From an uncultured Bacteroidia bacterium (GTDB lineage: Bacteria > Bacteroidota > Bacteroidia > Bacteroidales > UBA932), in assembly GCA_902796555.1 (NCBI GenBank), contig CADBPR010000079.1, forward strand, positions 1-41,475: a stretch of DNA of 41,475 nt. Reading direction: 5' to 3'. The translations under genes were made by a program, and so were the position numbers. Below, in pieces: positions 8,472 through 17,075 of this stretch. A model generated the notes under the pieces. That model did not search any database. It was not told the DNA's origin and saw only the letters and a program-made list of their open reading frames with translations. Position 1 is the first letter of the stretch. Each line of letters begins with the position of its first letter.

Positions 8472-11400
8472 TTAAAGGTCAACGCGTACACCCATGTTGA
8501 TTACCCGCTGGAGCGGATACGGGAGGGTTCCCGTTCCCGCGGCCTCGGGGTCTCTGTCCTTCAGCCACATGGTATCCCAAATCGCGACGTTCTGGGCATT
8601 GACGTAGATACGCAGGGCATCGATGTGAATCTTGCGCAGCCACTTGGCGGGCACCCGGTAACCGAGTTCCACGTTGCGGAGCTTCAGATAATCCGTCTTC
8701 ATCAGGTTGAAGTCGTTGAGCATGTTGTTGTTCGACGAATTGTGGGCCACGGGCAGGATGGCGCCCGTGTTGGAAGGCGTCCATCGTTTGAGATTGATGA
8801 TGCTGGACTCATACACCCACAGACGGGCGGTGCTGCCAAGCGCTCCGCTGAGCATCATGCTGAAGTCGAAATTCTTCCAGTTGAATCCCAGGGAAAGACC
8901 GCCGGTGAAGACAGGCACGGAGAAGCACTTGATGGGGATGCGGTCGTTGGAATCGATGTTGCCGTCGCCGTTGGCGTCCCAGTATTTGATATCGCCGGGG
9001 ATGAGGGCGGTACCCAGGTTCTGGGTAGGGCTGTTGTCGATTTCTTCCTGGCTCTGGAAGAGGCCCAGGGCGTGGTATCCCAGTTCATAGCCAATCTCAT
9101 AGCCGCGAAGGTCCTGATAATCGAACTTCGGGGTGGGCTGGTCATTCTCCAGGACCTTGTTCTTGGCCCAGGTGCCCTGGAGGTTGGCGAACATGGAGAA
9201 ATCCCGGCCGAGCTGCTTCTGGAAGCGGAGCTCGAACTCGAAGCCATGGTTGAACACCTTTCCGGAGTTACGCGGGGCGATGTTTTCGATACCCACATAC
9301 AGGGGCACGCTGGCCGCTTCGGTGAGGATGTTGTTGCGCATCTCCCGGAAATAGTCCACGGTGAAGTTGAGCATGTTGCCCTTGAACAGGGACAGGTCGA
9401 AACCGATATTCATCTTGTGCGCCACTTCCCAGGTCACGAATTCATTGCCGACGCGGGTTTCATTGTATCCGCCCGCGGAATTGGTGCCGCTTGTCGTCTT
9501 GCCGAAATAATAGCCGGCACTGTACATGTATCCCATGCCTCCGCCGGGGCCGTAGTCGGAGATATACAGGAACCGGGCACCGCCAATCTGGTCGTTGCCG
9601 ACCGTTCCGTAGGAACCGCGCAGCTTCAGGATTTTCACCCAGTCGGGCATATGCAGCCAGGGTTCGTCGCTGATGACCCATCCCGCCGAGAAGGAGGGGA
9701 AGAGACCGTAGCGCCTTCCGGGAGGGAAGTTCTCGGAACCGTTGTAACCGAGATTGAACTCGGCGAAATAGCGTTTGGCGTAATTGTAGGTGGCCCGGGC
9801 GCTGATGCCTTGATAGGCATACATGTACTCCGAGTTCTGGATGTTCTTCAGGGTGCGGTTGCCGAGCGCCTGGGCATAGACCTGATGCTCGCCGAAAGTC
9901 CTGTCGTAGTTGAGCCGGACATCAAAGTAGGAATACCGCTCGACATAGGTTCCCGTGCTGGCCGCCAGACGGCCCTCGGTGGTATAGTCCTGATAGACGG
10001 GCTCCCCTTTCTCGTCGAGGCCGCGGTACCATTTCTGCTCGAATTCCTGGGACCAGTAGCGGTTGAGGTTCGCCGTATTCTCAAAGCTGTAGAAGCCCTG
10101 GATATACAGGCCCTTGGTGATGAAGTCGAGGTCGTATTTGGCCGAGACCGTACCGTAGAGGACATTGGAGCCGTTGTTATAGTAACCGCTGTGCGTCAGG
10201 ACGCCGTAGGGGTTGCCCGGGTGGGACGGGTTCACCAGACCGGAGCCGGCCGCCAGGGAGCCGTCCGGGTTGAAGACGGCCTGCGAGGCCGGAAGGCGGT
10301 TGGTGATCTGCCCGAAGATATAGGAGAAGCTCTGGCTGGGGCCTACCCGGGTTTCCAGGCGGGCCGCCAGGTCGATCCGGACGTTCATCCGCTTGGTAAT
10401 CTGGACGTCCAGGTTGGAGCGGAAGTTGACGCGGTCGTATTTGGCCTTCACCCCATAGTTGGATTCAAAGACGTCTTCATGATTGAGCAGCGTGCCCTGG
10501 CGGACGTAACTTCCCGATATGAAGTAATTGACCTTGAACCGTTTACCGGTAGAGCCGGACACGTTTACATTGTATTGCTGCTGCCAGGAATGCTTCTTCA
10601 GCACCACGTCGAACCAGTTCGTGCTCGGATACATATACGGGTCGGAGCCGGTGCGCAGGGCCTCGATTACTTCGTCGCTGTAGGTCAGCGGCTGGCCGTT
10701 GTTGAAGTCCAGCGCCCGGTTATAGAGGGCCTGGTCGTAGGAAGACATGATCTGCGGAAGCCGGATTGGCTGCTGAAGCGCCTGCTGGATGTTCACGGAG
10801 ATGCGGGGCTGCTCGTCTCCGCCACCGCGGCGGGTGGACACGACCACGACGCCGTTGGCCCCCTGGATACCGTACAGGGAGGATGACGCGGCATCTTTCA
10901 GGATTGTAATGGACTCGACCTCATTGGGGTCTATCATGTCCAGGTCGGCCTTGTTTCGGGGCAGACCGTCGATAACGACCAGCGGGGCGCTGCTGCCATA
11001 GGTGCCCAGGCCCCGGATGTACAAGGTCGCGGCGTCGGCGCCCGGCTCGCCCGAATACTGCACCGTCATCAGGCCGGGCAGCTTGCCGGCGAGGGCGTTG
11101 GAGATATTCGCTACAGGGCTCTGTACCAGTTCCTTCGTCTGGATGGTGGAGATGGCGCCGGTGATGGCCCGCTTGGTCTGGCGGTTGTTCATACCCACGA
11201 CGACCACTTCGTCCAGCACATTGACGTCGTCTTCGAGGACGATATCGATGTGCTGCCTGCCTTTCTGCACCTCGAAGGAATAGGGCTGGTATCCCATCGC
11301 GGAGACGGACACCGTGCTGTAGTCTTCTGTGAAGGACAGGGAATACGCACCGCCCACGTCGGTAATGGAGGAAATCTGCGTCCCCCGAATCCACACGACC

Positions 11401-11795
11401 GCGCCGATGACGGGCTCGCCGCCTTTATCCGTCACCGTGCCGCTGACCTCTGTCTTTTGGGGCTTGGGCGCCGGCTGCGGGGACGTTTTCTGGGGTGCTT
11501 TGCGGGTAACGGCCACAATCTTGCCCTTCATCTCATAGCTGAAAGGCGGTTTGATTACCGTGGACAACACCTGTTGGAGCGGGGTGTCGTTGAACGTGGC
11601 GCTTACGGCGGGAGCGCTGCGGAGGTCGCCGGAATCGAACAGGAAAGAATATCCGGTCTGACTCTCGATTTCCTTGAGCACATCGACGAGCGAAGCGTTC
11701 CTGAACGTCTGGGTTACCGTCTGGGCACCCAGGCTCAGGCCCGCAAGGAGCAAGACTGCACTCAGGAAGACACGTAAGGTTCTTAGTCGGGTCAT
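8472..11795 (-). CDS. SusC/RagA-family TonB-dependent receptor with STN domain, cassette 2
   Basis: 1107 residues. A signal peptide ends near GLSLGAQ; an STN domain (about 25-95) contains FLFDSGDLR; a carboxypeptidase-regulatory-like domain (about 113-205) starts VSGTVTDKGGEPVIGAVVW; a TonB box-like DEVVVVGMNN follows; then the plug (about 215-325, with VIDGLPRNKADLDMIDPNEV) and a 22-strand-type barrel. It imports ligand with SusD using TonB energy. The STN domain is the part that contacts FecR anti-sigma factors, so this receptor should also signal to the sigma/FecR pair encoded just upstream (fecR ends 16 bases before). It is highly similar to 18786-22115. The ligand is unknown. Confidence 0.96.
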   Translation of the reverse strand: MTRLRTLRVFLSAVLLLAGLSLGAQTVTQTFRNASLVDVLKEIESQTGYSFLFDSGDLRSAPAVSATFNDTPLQQVLSTVIKPPFSYEMKGKIVAVTRKAPQKTSPQPAPKPQKTEVSGTVTDKGGEPVIGAVVWIRGTQISSITDVGGAYSLSFTEDYSTVSVSAMGYQPYSFEVQKGRQHIDIVLEDDVNVLDEVVVVGMNNRQTKRAITGAISTIQTKELVQSPVANISNALAGKLPGLMTVQYSGEPGADAATLYIRGLGTYGSSAPLVVIDGLPRNKADLDMIDPNEVESITILKDAASSSLYGIQGANGVVVVSTRRGGGDEQPRISVNIQQALQQPIRLPQIMSSYDQALYNRALDFNNGQPLTYSDEVIEALRTGSDPYMYPSTNWFDVVLKKHSWQQQYNVNVSGSTGKRFKVNYFISGSYVRQGTLLNHEDVFESNYGVKAKYDRVNFRSNLDVQITKRMNVRIDLAARLETRVGPSQSFSYIFGQITNRLPASQAVFNPDGSLAAGSGLVNPSHPGNPYGVLTHSGYYNNGSNVLYGTVSAKYDLDFITKGLYIQGFYSFENTANLNRYWSQEFEQKWYRGLDEKGEPVYQDYTTEGRLAASTGTYVERYSYFDVRLNYDRTFGEHQVYAQALGNRTLKNIQNSEYMYAYQGISARATYNYAKRYFAEFNLGYNGSENFPPGRRYGLFPSFSAGWVISDEPWLHMPDWVKILKLRGSYGTVGNDQIGGARFLYISDYGPGGGMGYMYSAGYYFGKTTSGTNSAGGYNETRVGNEFVTWEVAHKMNIGFDLSLFKGNMLNFTVDYFREMRNNILTEAASVPLYVGIENIAPRNSGKVFNHGFEFELRFQKQLGRDFSMFANLQGTWAKNKVLENDQPTPKFDYQDLRGYEIGYELGYHALGLFQSQEEIDNSPTQNLGTALIPGDIKYWDANGDGNIDSNDRIPIKCFSVPVFTGGLSLGFNWKNFDFSMMLSGALGSTARLWVYESSIINLKRWTPSNTGAILPVAHNSSNNNMLNDFNLMKTDYLKLRNVELGYRVPAKWLRKIHIDALRIYVNAQNVAIWDTMWLKDRDPEAAGTGTLPYPLQRVINMGVRVDL

Positions 11796-11811
11796 ACTTG
11801 GTTATGTTTAG

Positions 11812-12780
11812 TTAATATTCTGTGACACAATAGGTTCCATCCGGGCTTACCGTCCACTTCACCGGACGGATCAGGGTCAGGCCGTCCAGGATGCCGCTCA
11901 GGCTTTCCTCCAGGTTGAGGATGACGCCGAAGGTGGCGCCCGGATGCTTGCCGGGGGTATAATCTATCTGGACGCCATACAGGGAAGACAGCCGGCGGAG
12001 GAGCCTGTCCAGGGTGATCCTGTCGTAGTCCAGCTTGTTGTCCATCCAGCTGATGTCTTTGGAAGCGTTCCCTTTGATTTTCTCCATTTCTCCCTGGGCC
12101 GTATCCATCCGGAGGATTTCCCCGGGAATCATTTCCACCCGGGTACCCGGCGTGGTGAATTCCACGCTGCCCTCCAGCAGGGCCACTTCGCAAAGATTCT
12201 CGCCCCGGTAGGCGGAGACATTGAATTTGGTGCCCAGGACGTTGACGTGGCTCCCGTCCAGGTTGACGGTGAATTTCCGGCCGGGGAGCTTCTTGACGTC
12301 GAAATAGGCTTCCCCTTCCAGGCTGACAATCCTGTCGCCGGAGAGGAAATCCTTGTTGTAGGATATTCTGGAGAAGGCGTTGAGCCATACCTGGGTGCTG
12401 TCCGGGAGGACGACCTTGGTCTTTTCCCGGCAGCCGGTCTCCACGATGCACAGCATTTCCTCCACCTTTGGGGAAGGTTTGCGTCCGGGGACGAGCAGGA
12501 CCGTGGAGATGACCACAATCGCCGCGCATGCGGCCACCGCCGCCCATCGCCAGGCACGGGCGACTTTGCGGGAACGGATATCCGCTTTGATCCGGGCAAA
12601 AGAATTGACTTGGGAGAACGACGGTACTTCACGGGCATACCATTCGTTCTCCCAGGTTTCATAGAGGGCCCGGTGGGAAGGGCTCTCGGACAGGAATTCC
12701 TGTATTTCTGCCGCCCGGCGCTCGTCGGTATCTCCGGCGAAGAATTCCAGGCATATTTTCTTGATATGGTCCATCATCAT
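11812..12780 (-). CDS. FecR-family anti-sigma factor, cassette 2
   Basis: 322 residues. The N-terminal cytoplasmic part (1-75) would bind the sigma factor; a single membrane helix lies at about 78-97 (WAAVAACAAIVVISTVLLV). The periplasmic FecR domain (about 115-220) includes VLPDSTQVWLNAFSRISY, EGEAYFDV and VLGTKFNVSAY, and a DUF4974-type C-terminal domain lies at about 245-320. The start has three adjacent ATG codons (12780, 12777, 12774), so the exact start is uncertain by two residues. It transduces occupancy of the STN-bearing SusC to the sigma factor. Visible identity to the cassette 1 FecR is much lower than that between the SusC copies. Confidence 0.93.
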   Translation of the reverse strand: MMMDHIKKICLEFFAGDTDERRAAEIQEFLSESPSHRALYETWENEWYAREVPSFSQVNSFARIKADIRSRKVARAWRWAAVAACAAIVVISTVLLVPGRKPSPKVEEMLCIVETGCREKTKVVLPDSTQVWLNAFSRISYNKDFLSGDRIVSLEGEAYFDVKKLPGRKFTVNLDGSHVNVLGTKFNVSAYRGENLCEVALLEGSVEFTTPGTRVEMIPGEILRMDTAQGEMEKIKGNASKDISWMDNKLDYDRITLDRLLRRLSSLYGVQIDYTPGKHPGATFGVILNLEESLSGILDGLTLIRPVKWTVSPDGTYCVTEY

Positions 12781-12822
12781 ACGCTTTGAACTGACAGTAT
12801 AACGGATGAACCGGTATTTTCC

Positions 12823-13356
12823 CTACCCTTTTTCCAATAGTTTTTCCCGGAAAACGCGCAGCGCGGTGGTGATGTTTTTTTCCACGGCTTTTTCGGAGAT
12901 GCCCAGCCGCGCGGCGATTTCGCTGTTCTTCAGCCCCTCGACGCGGCTCATGTCGAAAATCTGCCGGCACCGCGGCGTGAGCGAATCCGCCACGGCTTTG
13001 ATCCGGCGGTCCATTTCGTCGAGCAGCAGGGAGTCGTCGGCGGCGCCGCAGGACAGGGTCTGGTTGAACAGGATTTCCTCATTCCTGCCCATGGAGACGC
13101 CGGGGACGGTCAGCGAGCGTTTCAGGGCGAGGTGACGCAGTGAATCGATGCAGCGGTTGCGGACCATGGAAAAGAGCACCGGCACCCACGATTCGGACGT
13201 CTTGCCCTGGTATTTTTCCCAGAAGCGGACGAACACGTCATGGATGGCGTCTTCGGCGCTGCGGCCGTCACCCAGAAATTTACGGGCATAGGCTGAAAGC
13301 CGCTGCCCGTAACGATAATAGAGTGATTCAAACGTATTTCTGTCCAGCCGGACCAT
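12823..13356 (-). CDS. ECF RNA polymerase sigma-70 factor, cassette 2
   Basis: 177 residues. Region 2 has AIHDVFVRFWEKY and VRNRCIDSLRHLAL, and region 4 has LTPRCRQIFDMSRVEGLKNS followed by the helix-turn-helix EIAARLGISEKAVEKNI. This is the FecI-like sigma class of Bacteroidota, held by the adjacent FecR and released when the receptor binds ligand. Its ATG at 13356 shares one base with the TAA stop of the last cassette 1 gene (TAATG), so there is no room for a promoter between the cassettes except inside that gene. It therefore appears translationally coupled to cassette 1. Confidence 0.94.
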   Translation of the reverse strand: MVRLDRNTFESLYYRYGQRLSAYARKFLGDGRSAEDAIHDVFVRFWEKYQGKTSESWVPVLFSMVRNRCIDSLRHLALKRSLTVPGVSMGRNEEILFNQTLSCGAADDSLLLDEMDRRIKAVADSLTPRCRQIFDMSRVEGLKNSEIAARLGISEKAVEKNITTALRVFREKLLEKG

Positions 13357-14537
13357 TACTCCTTGACAAAGTCGTACAACCCGTCGGCATAGTCAATCAG
13401 GAACTGCGGGAATCCGAACTTCTTGTTGTAGTCCGGACCGACATAGGCGCAGTAGCAGGTAATATGCCGGATGCCGTATTTGGCGTAGGTCTTCAGGTCA
13501 TCCAGGAATATTTTCTGGTTCCAGGGAACCGCCTTCAGGTTGGAGGGGTTCCATCCGCTGAACAGGGAGTCGTCCATCCAGTATTCCAGCACCTGGGCGG
13601 TTTCCACAGGGAATACTTTCAGGTTTTCCTGCAAGGCCCTGAGATATTTGGCGTGCGTCCAGCCGCTGTTGCCTTCCGCCCACGTTTCGGACAGGGCGTT
13701 CGCCCAAGTCCGGTGGAACGGAGCGAACTCCAGGAAGATACCCTCCGCCGGCTTCACGTTTTTCGGGGCGTTCGTGGTATTGTTGTAGGCCAGATGCGCC
13801 AGCATGGCGTCGGGGTCCAGCTCCTTGAGCGCCTCGATAACCTTGTTTTCGAACATCAGGGCCTGGTCGGAAGCCGAAAGGCCCTTACATTTGTCGCAAT
13901 AGCATACGTCTCCGCCGTCGTCCAGCCAGAAATAGAACCGGTGGTTCGTAGGCATATAGCTGGCGCCCAGGCGTTTGGCGTTATTGTAAACTTCCTTCAG
14001 CGCCCCCTCGGAGGAAGGACAGCCGTTGGCGTCCTTGACCCGCTTGCCGCTCTTGTCCATCCGGAAGTACTCCGGATGCGTGTCATACAGGCTGCGGGGC
14101 AGCAGGAAAGACATCATATGCTCCTGAAACTCGAATCGCACACCGATCAGCGAGGCCTCTGTCATATAGTCTTTCCAGGCTTTGGAGTTCCTGTCGGCAT
14201 TGTACACGCTGAAAGTGTTGAGGTGGTGATCCTTAGCTATTTTGAGATAATCAATGGCATATTCATTACCGGGGGCATAGATGTCGCTCCAGCCGCATAC
14301 GATGCCGCGGGTCTTGAACCAGCGGTCTTCGTCAGGATCTTTGGAATTGTCATCTGCAGACGGGTCTGAAGAGCTGTCGTCCGACGGGTCTTCAGATGCG
14401 GGTTCGGCGGAAGGTTCGTCGAACATCTTTTCCCAGGCATCCAGTGCGGATGTCTCATTTCTTTTCTCACAGGAAACCGCCCCGGTGCCGCCAAGCAGCA
14501 GCACCAGGAGGGTCACCGATATGAATCTTTTGCTCAT
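13356..14537 (-). CDS. DUF4838-like lipoprotein, type A, cassette 1
   Basis: 393 residues; lipobox GAVSC (Cys23), then a long acidic Ser/Pro/Asp linker (about 40-72) that should hold the domain away from the membrane. Domain marks: NGCPSS (Cys173), WLDDGGD (204-210), CYCDKC (Cys212, 214, 217), MLAHLAY, FLEFAP and EYWMDDSLF. This copy has Tyr in place of His in the CxC motif. The spacing Cys173 to Cys212 is 39 residues, as in the other three paralogues. Both ends are tightly coupled: its start overlaps the type B stop at 14537 and its stop overlaps the cassette 2 sigma start at 13356. Putative glycan-active lipoprotein; no catalytic assignment is possible by eye. Confidence 0.72.
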   Translation of the reverse strand: MSKRFISVTLLVLLLGGTGAVSCEKRNETSALDAWEKMFDEPSAEPASEDPSDDSSSDPSADDNSKDPDEDRWFKTRGIVCGWSDIYAPGNEYAIDYLKIAKDHHLNTFSVYNADRNSKAWKDYMTEASLIGVRFEFQEHMMSFLLPRSLYDTHPEYFRMDKSGKRVKDANGCPSSEGALKEVYNNAKRLGASYMPTNHRFYFWLDDGGDVCYCDKCKGLSASDQALMFENKVIEALKELDPDAMLAHLAYNNTTNAPKNVKPAEGIFLEFAPFHRTWANALSETWAEGNSGWTHAKYLRALQENLKVFPVETAQVLEYWMDDSLFSGWNPSNLKAVPWNQKIFLDDLKTYAKYGIRHITCYCAYVGPDYNKKFGFPQFLIDYADGLYDFVKE

Positions 14538-15580
14538 TATTCGTTTTTGAAATCTCTCAGGCCGCGGCCGTAGTCATAGACCCACTCGGGGAAGCCGAAG
14601 GTCTTGGTGTAGTAGTCGTCTATCCACACGCCGTAGCCGGTAATGTTCCTGATGCCCAGAGAGGCATACGTCTTGAGGTCGTCCTCGAAAACGTCCTTGT
14701 GGAAAGTAAGCTCCTTCTGGGGCTTTTTCCAGTCGCTCACCAGAGAAACGTCCATCCAGTATTCCAGCACCTGGGAATCCTCGGTGCCGAACCATTCCAA
14801 ATTGGCCTTCAGCATATCCAGATAGTCGCCGTGCGTCCATCCGAAGGGCAGTCCGGGGCGTATCGCATCCCGCTTGGAAAGCGGTTCGGACCAGCTGCGG
14901 TAGAAGGGGGCGAACTCCAGGAAGATGCCTTCCTCGGGCTTGACTTTCGTCGGGGCCGGCGTCGTGGTGTGATAGGCCAGGTGCGCGAGTTTCGCCTCGG
15001 GGTCGAAAGCGCGAAGGGCTTTGATGATATGGTTCTCGAAAATCAGACCCTGGTCGGAAGCGGAAAGGTCCTTGCACGCGGGGCAATGGCAGATGTCGCC
15101 GCCGTCGAAAAGCCAGGTGTAATAGCGATGGTTGGAAGGCATGTGCGTCTTGGCGAAGCCTTCCACGTTGCTCATCATCACAGCAAGGCCTTCCTGGCAG
15201 GAAGGACATCCGTTGCCGTCGGCCTTCCGTTCGCCGTTCTCATCCATACGGAAGTATTCCGGATGGGTAGCGAACAGCTCGCGGGGGAGCAGGAAGGACA
15301 TGGCGTGCTCCTCATATTCAAAGTCAAAGCCCGCGTCAATCCATTTCTGCTTCATCTGCGCATATTCTTCGTCATCGTAGCGGTGACCGCAGATGCTGAT
15401 GGTGTTCATGCCTGTCTCCTTCATAATCTTCATCCAGTCAATGGTTTCAGGATGAATCACGTCGTCCCAGGCCAGCACTACACCTCTCATCTGGAAGAAC
15501 GGAGTCTCCTCCTTGGGAGCGCAGCCGCAAAGCAGCGCTCCCAGGAGCAGACAACAGGTCGCGAATCGTTTAATTTGCAT
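14537..15580 (-). CDS. DUF4838-like lipoprotein, type B, cassette 1
   Basis: 347 residues from ATG 15580 (MQIKRF). The open frame extends to 15679, but that longer start lies inside the upstream gene and puts 33 non-signal residues before a good lipoprotein signal ending LLCGC (Cys20), so 15580 is preferred. It overlaps the upstream CBM9-type gene by 11 bases, mirroring cassette 2. Marks: NGCPSC (Cys125), WLFDGGD (156-162), CHCPAC (Cys164, 166, 169), FLEFAP and EYWMD (273-277). After EYWMD it has Val-Ser-Leu-Val where two other copies have Asp-Ser-Leu-Phe, so the region around the second acidic site varies among paralogues. Type B has no linker. Function is inferred only from family resemblance and locus context. 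Confidence 0.72.
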   Translation of the reverse strand: MQIKRFATCCLLLGALLCGCAPKEETPFFQMRGVVLAWDDVIHPETIDWMKIMKETGMNTISICGHRYDDEEYAQMKQKWIDAGFDFEYEEHAMSFLLPRELFATHPEYFRMDENGERKADGNGCPSCQEGLAVMMSNVEGFAKTHMPSNHRYYTWLFDGGDICHCPACKDLSASDQGLIFENHIIKALRAFDPEAKLAHLAYHTTTPAPTKVKPEEGIFLEFAPFYRSWSEPLSKRDAIRPGLPFGWTHGDYLDMLKANLEWFGTEDSQVLEYWMDVSLVSDWKKPQKELTFHKDVFEDDLKTYASLGIRNITGYGVWIDDYYTKTFGFPEWVYDYGRGLRDFKNE

Positions 15581-17048
15581 ACGGAGGGAGATAAATGTAC
15601 AGAAGCTCTTCCGCGGCTGTGTAAGTAGGAGCATTGGGCTGTTCTGCCTGAGGAGCCAGACCGAGCGCTGTCCAGCCATTGAAGCCGTCCATGAGTTTCA
15701 CACCAAAGGCAGCCTTGGTACCCTTGATGTTAAACGCCTCTCTGCTGAAGACAATTTCAACCTTGCCCACAGTGCCTTCAATGACACCCTGCGCAAATAT
15801 TTTTTCAGGATGAGCTTTGAAAGCATCATTGAGGTTTTCAAAGCCCGACCAGAACGAAGCACCGTCGGCGCCATTGTACCTCAGATACCACTGCAATTCC
15901 GTGAGATCGGCAAATCCCGGGACCACCGACTCATCTTCAAGCGTCACGTTCTTGTTCAGAAGTCCTTCCAGATAATACTCGATACCCGGGTTCACCCATT
16001 GCTGGATATTGACATACGGATCTCCATTATTATTGTCAATACTGGCGATGATACATCCCGTGGCATTGTTACCGTCTGCATTGATGTAGATGTCGAAAGG
16101 CGTCAGGTCACCTTCAACGTTATTGACTTCGTAAGTCTCAAGATACATATAGACACACTTCGGGTCGGCAGCAAGTTTCATGCACTTGAGCTGCGTGAAG
16201 ATAGCCTTTTCCGGTAGCGTCCAGGTCACGATGCTGGGATCATTCCAGTCGTCGAAAGCACCGTCAATGGTAATCGGGACCTGGAAAGGATACGAGAGGT
16301 TGATGGTAGCGCTGGACGCGGAACCCACCGTGGCGTTATTGGCTTCGGCAATCTTGATGATAGCCGGATAGACACCGGCTTCAAGGCCGTCAGGAATCGT
16401 CACCGTCACGACAACATCCTTTTCGGTTTCGCCGGCAGGAATCGTGACAGTAGCCTCGTAGCTGACAGTCGCCGTGGACGCGGCATCGGTTTCGAGCTTA
16501 ATCGTTACATCAGCCGTGGTGGCCTTGGCCAGGACGAGCTTGAGCACCGCGGTCTTGTCGCTCTTGAACTGACCGTCAGCATAGAGGTTGACTTCCGGCT
16601 TGAAGGCGAAGGACAGGTTGATGTACACCGTGGCGTTGTCGGCCACTTTGGCGCCTTCGGCGGAATCAATCTTGATGGCCGCCTGGAAGTCACCGCTTTC
16701 CAGACCGAGCGCGTCGGCGGTCACTTCTACGGTAGCGGAAGTTTCGCCGGCCTTGATGGTGACATTCTTGGAGAAGTCGGCAGGGACTTCCTTCTTGCCG
16801 GACTGGATGTCAGCCTTGGCGAGTTTCACCTTCACGTCCGTGCTGGCAGCAGCGGAGAGGGTGAGCGTTACATTGGCCTTGAGGGCGTCTGAGAAGGAAG
16901 CGTCCGCAGAAATGGAGACGGTAGGAGTCTCCCCCTGGGGACCTACGGGGTCCTTGCTGGTGTCGGGGGTAACGGGGGTTTTCGAGCAGGATGCGAAGAT
17001 ACCTGCAGCGAGGAGCATAACGCTCGCAATTAAAATTGATCTTTTCAT
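15570..17048 (-). CDS. Surface lipoprotein with two Ig-like repeats and a CBM9/DOMON-like domain, cassette 1
   Basis: 492 residues; lipobox IFASC (Cys21), linker to about 43, then two Calx-beta-like repeats (about 44-150 and 151-258, each with TI.AGET and a closing YINLSF or TINLSYPF strand). A CBM9/DOMON-like domain follows, starting TIDGAFDDW and containing DIYINADGNN. The paralogue is at 5316-6737. The binding domains differ noticeably in length and sequence between the two copies (for example, around the DGN loop and the C-terminus), so the two may bind related but not identical ligands. Expected role: surface glycan-binding protein beside the SusCD complex. Confidence 0.78.
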   Translation of the reverse strand: MKRSILIASVMLLAAGIFASCSKTPVTPDTSKDPVGPQGETPTVSISADASFSDALKANVTLTLSAAASTDVKVKLAKADIQSGKKEVPADFSKNVTIKAGETSATVEVTADALGLESGDFQAAIKIDSAEGAKVADNATVYINLSFAFKPEVNLYADGQFKSDKTAVLKLVLAKATTADVTIKLETDAASTATVSYEATVTIPAGETEKDVVVTVTIPDGLEAGVYPAIIKIAEANNATVGSASSATINLSYPFQVPITIDGAFDDWNDPSIVTWTLPEKAIFTQLKCMKLAADPKCVYMYLETYEVNNVEGDLTPFDIYINADGNNATGCIIASIDNNNGDPYVNIQQWVNPGIEYYLEGLLNKNVTLEDESVVPGFADLTELQWYLRYNGADGASFWSGFENLNDAFKAHPEKIFAQGVIEGTVGKVEIVFSREAFNIKGTKAAFGVKLMDGFNGWTALGLAPQAEQPNAPTYTAAEELLYIYLPPYAN

Positions 17049-17075
17049 AATGTTAATATTGTGGTTGATATTTGA

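Larger units (their letters stand above)
3156..13356 (-). repeat. Cassette 2: downstream copy of a tandemly duplicated six-function gene set
   Basis: Seven genes in the order ECF sigma, FecR, SusC, SusD, CBM9-type lipoprotein, DUF4838-like type B, DUF4838-like type A, matching gene for gene the neighbouring block at 13356-23690. It is about 10.2 kb against 10.3 kb. Homology is judged from the translated products. The nucleotide sequences have diverged and are not a perfect repeat. Confidence 0.88.

Noticed and set aside
8397-10886. Plus-strand open frame of 829 codons opposite susC of cassette 2.
   Set aside because: Antisense shadow of the SusC gene, with no signal peptide, domain or promoter.
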